A stretch of DNA of 6,515 nt, taken from NCBI GenBank assembly GCA_025465145.1, contig JAODNS010000279.1, positions 1 through 6,515 of the forward strand. The letters are read 5' to 3'. Positions 1 to 5,386 of this stretch are shown in pieces; position 1 is the first letter of the stretch, and every line of letters starts with the position of its first letter. The position numbers and the translations under genes were made by a program. Source of the stretch: Frankiales bacterium (GTDB lineage: Bacteria; Actinomycetota; Actinomycetes; Mycobacteriales; SCTD01). A model generated the notes under the pieces. The model searched no databases and had not been told where the DNA came from. It saw only the letters and a program-made list of their open reading frames with translations.

Positions 1-1019
1 ACGCTGCCGCCGCTGCGCCGGCCGGCGCCCTGCATCGCCCACAGGAGCGAGGACTTGCCGGCGCCGTTGCGGCCCATCAGCCCGCAGACCTGCCCGGCCC
101 GCAGCGACAGGCTGACCTCGCGGACCGCCACGACGTCGCCGTAGCGGACGGAGAGCCGGTTGGCCGTCAGCGCCGGAAGGCCTGGTGGGATCGGCCGGTC
201 CGGTACCTCGGCCAGCCGGTCACGCAGGGGCGCGGCCAGTCGACGCGCGTCGCGGACCGACAGCGGCAGGGGGTCCCAGCCGGCGAGCCGGCCGAGCTCG
301 ACGACCGGCGGCGCGAGGGCCGGGCCGGCCATCATCTGCGCGGGCGGGCCACTGGTGACCGTGCCGTCGCCGGGCAGGAACACGACGCGGTCGGCGTACT
401 GCAGCACGCGCTCGAGCCGGTGCTCGGCCATGAGGACGGTGACGCCGAGGTCGTGCACGAGCCGGGTGACGGCGGCGAGCACCTCCTCGGCGGCGGTGGG
501 GTCCAGCGCGGAGGTCGGCTCGTCCAGCACGAGGACGCGAGGGTGAGCCGTCAGCACCGCACCGATCGCCGCCCGCTGCTGCTGCCCCCCGGACAGGTCG
601 GCGAGCGGCCGGGCGCGGACGTCGGACAGCCCGAGCAGGTCGAGCGTCTCCTCGACCCGCTTGCGCATCACGTCCGGCGGCAGCCCGAGCTGCTCCATGC
701 CGTACGCCAGCTCCTCCTCGAGCGTGTCCGTGACGAAGCCGGCGAGCGGGTCCTGCCCGACGACGCCCACCACGTCGGCGAGCTCGCGCGGCGGGTGGGT
801 GCGGGTGTCGCGTCCGTCGACGAGGACCCGGCCGGACAGGCGGCCGCCGGTGAAGTGGGGCACGAGGCCGTTGACCGCACCGAGCAGGGTGGACTTGCCC
901 GCGCCGGTGCGGCCGACCACGACGCACAGCTCGCCCTCCGGCACGTGCAGCTCCACGTCCCGCAGCGTCGGCGCGACCGCCTCCGGATAGGTGATGGTGA
1001 CGTCCTCGAACCGGATCAC
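1..1019 (-). CDS. Energy-coupling factor (ECF) ABC transporter ATPase, two nucleotide-binding domains fused; 3' end beyond window
   Basis: Seen: the frame stays open from a GTG at 1019 to the left edge, giving 339 residues. The first ATPase domain is complete: Walker A GRTGAGKST (36-44), Q-loop Gln89 in GQDP, signature LSGGQQQR (142-149), Walker B VLVLDEP (162-168), D-loop SALD (170-173) and switch His200 in MAEHR. After a linker of about 80 residues a second ATPase domain begins near 283, with its own Walker A GRNGAGKSS (316-324); the rest is cut off. Known: ECF importers (CbiO/EcfA) use two such ATPases, as separate EcfA1/EcfA2 proteins or as one fused chain, to power EcfT and a substrate-binding S component. 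The GTG overlaps the EcfT stop as GTGA (1016-1019), so translation is probably coupled; the only upstream purine run is a weak GAGGG. Inferred role: cytoplasmic motor of a corrinoid or cobalt importer, given the operon leader. The specific substrate cannot be read from this subunit. Confidence 0.93.
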   Translation of the reverse strand, partial: MIRFEDVTITYPEAVAPTLRDVELHVPEGELCVVVGRTGAGKSTLLGAVNGLVPHFTGGRLSGRVLVDGRDTRTHPPRELADVVGVVGQDPLAGFVTDTLEEELAYGMEQLGLPPDVMRKRVEETLDLLGLSDVRARPLADLSGGQQQRAAIGAVLTAHPRVLVLDEPTSALDPTAAEEVLAAVTRLVHDLGVTVLMAEHRLERVLQYADRVVFLPGDGTVTSGPPAQMMAGPALAPPVVELGRLAGWDPLPLSVRDARRLAAPLRDRLAEVPDRPIPPGLPALTANRLSVRYGDVVAVREVSLSLRAGQVCGLMGRNGAGKSSLLWAMQGAGRRSGGS

Positions 1020-2119
1020 GCGGCGGCCACCCTCACCCGCGCACGCACCGGCTGCGGCGCGGCGACCGCCGGCAGCAGGCCGAGCAGCACGGCGACCAGC
1101 GGCAGCGCGGGCAGGTCCGGCCAGCGCAGCGGGTACAGCGACGGGTGCAGCAGGAGCGGGTCGTACGCGCCGGCCAGCAGCACGACGACCGCGCAGGCGG
1201 CGCCGGAGCCGGCGACGACCCACTCCGGTGTCCGCCACGGGTCCGGCCGGTAGGTCGAGCGGACCACCCGCCGCCCGCCGAGGACCAGCCCGGCCGCGGA
1301 CAGCACCAGCCCCGCGGCGAGGGCGCCGAAGCCGAGCAGCCGCGGCGCGGTCGCGTCGAGCAGTCCGTACAGCCCGAGGCAGAGCCCGAGCAGCCCGGCC
1401 ACAACGAGGACCGCGGTCGCGCGCCGCTGCCGCGCGGGGACGTGCGCCGACCGCCCGTACCCGCGCGAGTCCATCGCGGCGGCGAGCATCAGCGACCGGG
1501 ACAGCGCGTCCTCGAGGACCGGGACGGCCACGGCCCGCACCGCCCGCAGCCCCTTCGTCTGCGCGCCGCGGAGCCGTCGAGCCCGGCGCACTCGCAGCAC
1601 GCTCTCGACGAGCTGCGGCGCGACGGTCAGGGCGACGACCACCGCCACGCCGATCTCGTACAGCGCCGGCGGGAGCGAGCGCAGCGCCCGCTTCGGGTTC
1701 GCCAGCGCGTTCGCGGCGCCGACGCAGCAGAGCAGGGTGGCCAGCCGCAGGCCGTCGTACGCCGCCGCGAGCACCTCCTCCGCCGTGACCGGCCCGCCGA
1801 GGTCGATGCCCTTCGCCCAGCCGGGCAGGCCGACCTGCGGCAGGGTCAGCAGCACGTGGCCGTCGATGCCCGCGCCGAGCACCGCGTTGAGCAGAACCCG
1901 GATGAGGACGACGCACAGGCCGAGCACGACGTACGCGCGGAACGCCCGCGCCCAGGGCGCGTCGCCGCGCCGCGCCACCACGACGTAGCCGAGGACGGCG
2001 ACGAGGACGGCGAGCAGCAGCGGGTTCGTCGTGCGGCTGGCGGCGGTGGCGAGGCCGAGCGCCCAGACCCACCACGCCATCGGGTGCAGGGCGCGGGGGA
2101 GCGGGGCGCGCAGCGTCAT
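1016..2119 (-). CDS. EcfT-type transmembrane coupling protein of an ECF transporter
   Basis: This 367-residue integral membrane protein matches the EcfT/CbiQ family, the scaffold that joins the ATPases to the S component. Seen: hydrophobic segments at about 15-28, 33-50, 62-82, 120-140, 153-172, 234-254, 260-281, 300-321 and 333-355; a CbiQ-like ANPKRALRSLP stretch (140-150); a basic cytoplasmic region RVRRARRLRG (176-185); and AMDSRGYGR (215-223), in the position of the family's second Ala-Arg-Gly-like coupling motif. The ATG at 2119 was chosen because it forms an ATGA overlap with the preceding stop and because sequence upstream in this frame is Arg-rich shadow. The stop overlaps the ATPase start. 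The chain is longer than I expect for a typical EcfT (roughly 250-270), with about four hydrophobic segments after the coupling motifs. Operon context and the cobalamin riboswitch suggest a corrinoid or cobalt importer; that substrate is inferred. Confidence 0.88.
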   Translation of the reverse strand: MTLRAPLPRALHPMAWWVWALGLATAASRTTNPLLLAVLVAVLGYVVVARRGDAPWARAFRAYVVLGLCVVLIRVLLNAVLGAGIDGHVLLTLPQVGLPGWAKGIDLGGPVTAEEVLAAAYDGLRLATLLCCVGAANALANPKRALRSLPPALYEIGVAVVVALTVAPQLVESVLRVRRARRLRGAQTKGLRAVRAVAVPVLEDALSRSLMLAAAMDSRGYGRSAHVPARQRRATAVLVVAGLLGLCLGLYGLLDATAPRLLGFGALAAGLVLSAAGLVLGGRRVVRSTYRPDPWRTPEWVVAGSGAACAVVVLLAGAYDPLLLHPSLYPLRWPDLPALPLVAVLLGLLPAVAAPQPVRARVRVAAA

Positions 2120-2895
2120 GAGCGGCGCCGGGCCTGCCGGACGCCGGCGGCGCCGAGCGCGGCGACGACGACGGCCGCGACGAGGAACCCGACGCCGGAG
2201 CTGCCGCCGTCCTCGTCCTGCCGCGGGACGACGGGATCGACGGCGACCGGCTCCTCCGACTCCTGTGCGGACGGGCTGGCCGTCGCCGACGGAGACGGCG
2301 AGACGGACGGGCTCGCGCTGGGGCTGGCCGACGGCCGCGGGCTGCGCGACGGGGCCGCCGACGGAGACGCGGACGGCGCCGCCGGCGAGGCCGAGCGGAG
2401 GGTGCTCGGCAGCGAGACGAGCGGGCTGCGTGCGGGTGACGGCGAGGGAGCGGCCTTGGCGGGTGCCCGACCGGACGGCGGCTTGCCGTCGCCGAACGCC
2501 CAGCCCTCGACCGTTCCGGGCGCCGGGTCGTAGTCGGCCGGACCGGTGCTGCTGTAGGTCCAGGAGCCGCCGGCCTTCGCGTGCCAGTACGACCAGTACG
2601 CGCCTTCCGGCGACGTCTGCTGGCAGGGGTCGTTCGCCGGCTTGCCGTCGATCCGGCACACGAAGTAGCCGGGCTGCTGCGCCGCACGGGTGGGGGTGAA
2701 GCCGGCGCTGCGCAGGGCGGCAACCCCCGAGTCCGGGTCGCCGGTGGCGCAGCGGGTCTGCTCGCCGCCCCCGAGCGCGTTGAAGTCGACGACGACGGTG
2801 ACGCCGTTGCAGGCAGACGGCGCCGCCGCGCTTGACGGCGCCGCGGGGGCGGCCAGGGCCACCCCCGCGACGACGGTCGCGAGCAGTCTGCGCAT
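2116..2895 (-). CDS. Secreted, C-terminally membrane-anchored DUF4430-like protein (SCO2322-type), candidate beta half of an intrinsic-factor-like corrinoid binder
   Basis: The protein has 259 residues. Seen: signal peptide MRRLLATVVAGVALAAPAAP with an Ala-rich cleavage zone near 20-26; a compact domain at about 27-138; a Ser/Pro/Ala stalk at about 141-216; an acidic patch (211-230); a membrane helix at about 234-252; and a basic tail RQARRRS, which should remain inside. The domain has GVTVVVDFN (31-39), GYFVCRIDGKP (76-86), YWSYWHAK (100-107) and a closing VEGWAFGDG (129-137). This order (beta strand, Y-V-x-x-IDG, YW-x-Y, final W) is what I recall of DUF4430, the family that includes the C-terminal beta domain of intrinsic factor and transcobalamin. 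Four cysteines (29, 49, 80, 91) may form disulfides. The ATG at 2895 shares one base with the preceding stop (TGATG), and the stop overlaps the EcfT start. Inferred role: surface-tethered partner in corrinoid capture. Bacterial DUF4430 domains may bind other ligands, so the function is not certain. Confidence 0.8.
   Translation of the reverse strand: MRRLLATVVAGVALAAPAAPSSAAAPSACNGVTVVVDFNALGGGEQTRCATGDPDSGVAALRSAGFTPTRAAQQPGYFVCRIDGKPANDPCQQTSPEGAYWSYWHAKAGGSWTYSSTGPADYDPAPGTVEGWAFGDGKPPSGRAPAKAAPSPSPARSPLVSLPSTLRSASPAAPSASPSAAPSRSPRPSASPSASPSVSPSPSATASPSAQESEEPVAVDPVVPRQDEDGGSSGVGFLVAAVVVAALGAAGVRQARRRS
2260..2460 (-). repeat. Low-complexity Ser/Pro/Ala stalk-coding stretch
   Basis: These codons (residues about 146-212 of the DUF4430-like protein) encode irregular SP, SA and ASPS units such as SPSASPSVSPSPSA. 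The DNA shows degenerate GACGG/GCCGACGG iterations that follow from the protein bias. It probably forms an extended, possibly O-glycosylated spacer lifting the folded domain from the membrane; glycosylation is inference. Confidence 0.75.
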
Positions 2896-4445
2896 CAGTA
2901 CAGGAGCACCGAGCGGCTGCTGGACGTGCTGGCCGCGTTGCTCATGTCCGAGCCGGTGCCGAGGTAGAAGAAGAACCGGCCGCTGCCGCTGAACACGCGG
3001 CGGATGGTCCACGTCCCGGTCGTCTCGCTGGCGCGGGTCTGCGCGGTGAGCACCGAGCGCCCCTCCGGGGTGATGCGGTACAGGTTGACGATCAGGCCGC
3101 TCTTGCGGACCGGCAGCGCGGTGCCGCTGAACGTGTACGTCCGGACGCCGTTGCGCACGACTCCGAGGGTCAACGCTGTGGCGACGTTCAGGACCGTCGA
3201 CCGACCCGCGTCGCAGGACTGCTGCTGCGCGTACAGGCGGGTGTTCGTGGTCGGCCTCACCGCGACGCTCACCGAGCCGTTCTTCGCCACCACCGCGGAC
3301 GCCACCCGGACGTAGTCGGTGGACGGGCGGCTGTAGGCGAACAGGTCGACCGTCGTGCCGGAGGTGGCCGCGACGGTCACGATCGCCTGCTGGCCGGCCT
3401 TGATCCGGTCCATCGGCAGCTTCGCGAGGGCGGTCGAGCACGGGATCGCGGCCCGGGCCACCGTGCGGCTGCGCTCCTGGAAGGTGCGGCCGGCCAGGGC
3501 CGGCAGGGCCTGCGCGGTCGCGAACAGGTCGCTGGCGGTGGTGCCGTCTCCGCGGGCGAGGCCGCCGTCCGTCTGCTGCTGGCTGACCAGGTACTGCTGC
3601 GACTTCGTGATGTCCGTGCCCGCGGCGAGCAGGCCGGCCGCGGCGTAGCCGGTCGAGTTGACGGATGCCTCACCGGGGAAGCTGCCGTCCGCCTTCTGCC
3701 GGCCCAGCAGCCAGTTGCGCGCTGCCGCGGCCTGCGACGAGGTGCCGAGGTCGACGGCCGCCAGGGCCTGCAGCACCAGACCGGTCGCGTCGACGGAGCC
3801 GGTGCAGGCCTCGCCCGCCTTCGGGAAGAGCTGCGGGAACGACCCGTCCGCGCACTGCGCGGACGTCAGCCCCTGCACCAGGCCGCTGGGCTGCGCCACA
3901 CGCGCGGTGTCGAACGCCAGCACCGCGAACGCCTGCGCGAACAGGCCGGCGTAGTTGCCGTACGCGCTCTTGTCTGCGGCCCGGCCGTCGGGTCCGATGA
4001 GCGACCGCAGCTGGTCCAGCAGCTTGCTGCCGCCGACGTCGTTGGCGTCGCCGCCCGTCGCGGCGATGACGAAGGCGAGCTTCGCGGTCGCGCCCGCGTA
4101 CAGCTCGCTGCCGCTGCCGGTGTAGGACAGAACGGCGGTCGGCGTCGCGACGCTGGTCAGGGTGCGACCGAGGACGTCGTCGTGGCCGCCGGCTGCGAGC
4201 AGCGCGATGGCGGCGTCGAGCGTGCGGCCGTAGTCGGTGTAGGTGGTGGCCGGGTCGCCGGGTGCATCGCCCGGGAAGCTGCCGACGACGGTGCCGGCGT
4301 CGGTGAGCTGGCTGGCCAGGTAGTCGGCTGCCTTGCCCGTGGCGACGGGCTCGGCTGCGGTGGAGGGGAGCGCCGTCGCCGTGCTGGCGACGATCGCGAG
4401 AGCGAGCGCCGGCACGAGACGCCGGCGCAGGAGGGACGTAGGCAT
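2895..4445 (-). CDS. Secreted prenyltransferase/squalene-oxidase-repeat (alpha/alpha toroid) protein, candidate alpha half of an intrinsic-factor-like corrinoid binder
   Basis: The protein has 516 residues. Seen: signal peptide with basic MPTSLLRRR, a hydrophobic core to about 26 and a likely cut near 30-32 (AxA). A helical repeat region covers about 35-330, with repeated turn motifs CADGSFPQ (198-205), KADGSFPGE (251-259) and TDGGLARG (292-299), each ahead of a helix rich in Ala, Leu and Gly. A beta-rich C-terminal part (about 345-516) follows. There are four cysteines (198, 214, 336, 411) and no obvious membrane anchor. Known: DG-turn repeats of this kind occur in terpene cyclases and prenyltransferase beta subunits, and intrinsic factor/transcobalamin have the same alpha6-alpha6 barrel fold. 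I see no DxDD cyclase motif, and the export signal also argues against an enzyme of isoprenoid metabolism. The start at 4445 has AAAGGG five bases upstream and begins a proper signal peptide; the in-frame ATG at 4508 would add 21 residues lying in the leader. It is the first gene after the cobalamin riboswitch, so I infer corrinoid binding together with the DUF4430 protein. Confidence 0.82.
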   Translation of the reverse strand: MPTSLLRRRLVPALALAIVASTATALPSTAAEPVATGKAADYLASQLTDAGTVVGSFPGDAPGDPATTYTDYGRTLDAAIALLAAGGHDDVLGRTLTSVATPTAVLSYTGSGSELYAGATAKLAFVIAATGGDANDVGGSKLLDQLRSLIGPDGRAADKSAYGNYAGLFAQAFAVLAFDTARVAQPSGLVQGLTSAQCADGSFPQLFPKAGEACTGSVDATGLVLQALAAVDLGTSSQAAAARNWLLGRQKADGSFPGEASVNSTGYAAAGLLAAGTDITKSQQYLVSQQQTDGGLARGDGTTASDLFATAQALPALAGRTFQERSRTVARAAIPCSTALAKLPMDRIKAGQQAIVTVAATSGTTVDLFAYSRPSTDYVRVASAVVAKNGSVSVAVRPTTNTRLYAQQQSCDAGRSTVLNVATALTLGVVRNGVRTYTFSGTALPVRKSGLIVNLYRITPEGRSVLTAQTRASETTGTWTIRRVFSGSGRFFFYLGTGSDMSNAASTSSSRSVLLY

Positions 4446-4597
4446 GGGTGCCCTTTCAGGTGCGGTCCGTGACAGGACCCAGGGCGCCGAGTACGCGAAC
4501 GCCCTCACGACCGGTCAGGACGACCGGTGGCGCGGGCGAGAACGGACTGACGTCCGGGCTCCGCCCCGCATGACCTCGACGGTACGAAGGAGCCGCT
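4446..4597 (-). promoter_or_regulatory. Leader between riboswitch aptamer and start codon, candidate expression platform
   Basis: This minus-strand leader holds several hand-foldable elements. GGCTCC (4594-4589) pairs with GGAGCC (4562-4557), enclosing TGCGGG (4570-4565), which is the exact complement of the aptamer loop CCCGCA (4662-4657), as expected for an L5-L13 kissing contact. GCTCC (4593-4589) can instead pair with GGAGC (4603-4599), the 3' strand of the aptamer closing helix. ACCGGTC (4528-4522) and GACCGGT (4516-4510) form a 7-bp hairpin without a U-tract. Near the start codon, GCCCT (4485-4481) pairs with AGGGC (4454-4450) around an inner GGTCC/GGACC hairpin (4479-4475, 4468-4464), covering the Shine-Dalgarno. 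There is no clear intrinsic terminator, so translational control seems more likely. These folds were found by eye, not by energy calculation. Confidence 0.45.
4451..4456 (-). promoter_or_regulatory. Ribosome binding site of the toroid protein gene
   Basis: On the minus strand AAAGGG lies five bases before the ATG at 4445. It decides between this start and the in-frame ATG at 4508. AGGGC (4454-4450) can pair with GCCCT (4485-4481), so the site could be masked by RNA folding. Confidence 0.65.
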
Positions 4598-4700
4598 CGC
4601 TCCCGGCGGGCGTTCCGGCTCGCAGCCGCTCCTGGGTCGGAGCGGCTGCCTACGGTTGCGGGTCAGCGCCGGCATCGGACCGGCTTCCCCCGCGGGAGCG
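4598..4700 (-). promoter_or_regulatory. Cobalamin (B12) riboswitch aptamer
   Basis: Read on the minus strand, the leader carries the conserved cobalamin riboswitch core: GGGGGAAGCCGG (4691-4680), a GCCGG/CCGGC hairpin (4684-4680 with 4672-4668), GCGCTGACCCGCAACCGTA (4669-4651), and the 3' B12-box-like AGCCGGAACGCCCGCC (4620-4605). CGCTCCCG (4700-4693) pairs with CGGGAGCG (4605-4598), and CGGG (4692-4689) pairs with CCCG (4610-4607) with one bulged C, closing the domain. A perfect 11-bp arm (4649-4639 with 4632-4622, loop GACCCA) fills the variable region. At about 103 nt it is compact for the class. Known: the motif binds adenosyl- or other cobalamins and usually represses B12 uptake or synthesis genes when ligand is abundant. 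It precedes the exported-protein/ECF operon, whose first start codon is about 150 bases downstream. Confidence 0.9.
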
Positions 4701-4725
4701 CATTCGGATGGTGCTGCGTGCTGTG

Positions 4726-4754
4726 CTGCCGGGGAGCGTAGCGCGGCACTAGGG
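4726..4754 (+). promoter_or_regulatory. Candidate promoter of the phosphatidyltransferase gene, possibly giving a leaderless mRNA
   Basis: TAGGGT (4749-4754) fits the TAnnnT -10 pattern. A weak -35-like CTGCCG (4726-4731) lies 17 bases upstream. The -10 ends eight bases before the GTG at 4763, the spacing typical of leaderless actinobacterial transcripts, and no good Shine-Dalgarno lies between. The AGGG inside the box could alternatively act as a distant ribosome site. Confidence 0.45.
4735..4740 (-). promoter_or_regulatory. Candidate -10 element of the riboswitch-operon promoter
   Basis: TACGCT on the minus strand (4740-4735) fits the actinobacterial TAnnnT pattern and would start transcription near 4728, about 28 bases before the aptamer. 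No convincing -35 is seen at the right distance, so this is a weak call. Confidence 0.25.
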
Positions 4755-4762
4755 TCGGCTCC

Positions 4763-5386
4763 GTGGCGGATTCGGGCACGGCCGGTACCTCGGAGGCGTC
4801 CGCCACCGACCGGATCTGGACGATTCCGAACCTGCTGTCGGCGCTGCGGCTGGCCGGCGTGCCGCTGTTCCTCTACTGGGTCCTCGGCCCGCACCACGAC
4901 GGCCGGGCGATCCTGCTGCTGATGGCGGCCGGCGCGTCGGACTACTTCGACGGCAAGATCGCCCGCAGGTACGGGCAGTTCTCCCGGCTGGGCCAGCTCC
5001 TCGACCCCGCCGCGGACCGGCTCTACATCCTCGCCACGCTGCTGGCCCTCGTCGTCCGCGACGGCCTGCCGCTGTGGTGGGCGCTGGTCCTGATCGGCCG
5101 GGACGTCGTACTGGCGTTCACGCTGCCGGTGCTGAAGCGGCACGGGTACGGACCGCTGCCCGTGCACTTCCTCGGCAAGGCGGCGACGTTCAACCTGCTG
5201 TACGCGTTCCCGATGCTGCTCGCCGCGCTCCCCGACCGCGATGACGTCCTGTCGACGGTGTTCCGCCCGCTGGGCTGGGCATTCACGACGTGGGGGAGCA
5301 CGCTCTACCTCTGGGCGGGCGTCCTGTACCTCGTCCAGGTCCGCGCGCTGGTGCGGGCGGACCGCTCGGGAGGAGCTGGTCGGTGA
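4763..5386 (+). CDS. CDP-alcohol phosphatidyltransferase, probable cardiolipin synthase
   Basis: This 207-residue integral membrane enzyme carries the full family signature: D60-x2-D63-G64-x2-A67-R68-x8-G77-x3-D81-x3-D85 (SDYFDGKIARR ... GQLLDPAAD). These Asp residues bind divalent metal and the CDP group, and the final Asp is the catalytic base. Hydrophobic segments lie at about 22-40, 47-59, 87-99, 103-122, 142-156 and 175-194, as expected for about six helices. Known: family members join CDP-diacylglycerol with an alcohol, releasing CMP. The actinobacterial cardiolipin synthase uses phosphatidylglycerol; from memory, Streptomyces SCO1389 is such an enzyme and sits beside a mannose-1-phosphate guanylyltransferase-like gene, as here. 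The GTG at 4763 follows a possible leaderless promoter. The stop overlaps the next start (GTGA, 5383-5386). Phosphatidylglycerophosphate synthase is the main alternative; the motif alone cannot separate them. Confidence 0.87.
   Translation: MADSGTAGTSEASATDRIWTIPNLLSALRLAGVPLFLYWVLGPHHDGRAILLLMAAGASDYFDGKIARRYGQFSRLGQLLDPAADRLYILATLLALVVRDGLPLWWALVLIGRDVVLAFTLPVLKRHGYGPLPVHFLGKAATFNLLYAFPMLLAALPDRDDVLSTVFRPLGWAFTTWGSTLYLWAGVLYLVQVRALVRADRSGGAGR
5369..5375 (+). promoter_or_regulatory. Ribosome binding site of the nucleotidyltransferase gene
   Basis: GGAGGAG lies seven bases before the GTG at 5383, inside the end of the upstream gene. This strong site supports the GTG start over the ATG at 5398, which would remove the first beta strand of the nucleotide-binding fold. 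Confidence 0.75.

Noticed and set aside
2260..2460. Tandem DNA repeat or CRISPR-like array
   Set aside because: The GACGG/GCCG iterations are irregular and follow the Ser/Pro/Ala codon pattern of the protein stalk; there are no unit-length spacers.
1145..2533. Long plus-strand open frame opposite the EcfT and DUF4430 genes
   Set aside because: It is a Gln/Arg/Gly-rich shadow frame without hydrophobic or domain structure, and the opposite strand is clearly coding.
2895..4445. Reading the squalene-oxidase-repeat protein as a terpene cyclase or protein prenyltransferase
   Set aside because: It has an export signal and no DxDD motif. Its operon is B12-controlled and encodes a transporter. The repeat indicates a fold, not that chemistry.
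1016..4445. Simple cobalt (CbiMNQO) transporter as the full explanation
   Set aside because: No CbiM- or CbiN-like gene is visible, and two exported intrinsic-factor-like proteins make little sense for a free metal ion. It cannot be fully excluded because the operon continues past the left edge.
4446..4508. N-terminal extension of the toroid protein to the in-frame ATG at 4508
   Set aside because: It would add 21 residues ahead of a well-formed signal peptide and lies in the riboswitch expression platform. The ATG at 4445 has a good Shine-Dalgarno at five bases.
4510..4528. Intrinsic terminator at the ACCGGTC/GACCGGT hairpin in the leader
   Set aside because: The stem is only 7 bp and no U-rich tract follows on the minus strand.
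4333..4752. Plus-strand 139-codon open frame across the leader
   Set aside because: It is antisense to the signal-peptide region and the riboswitch, is Arg/Ser-rich like other GC-driven shadows, and has no recognisable domain.
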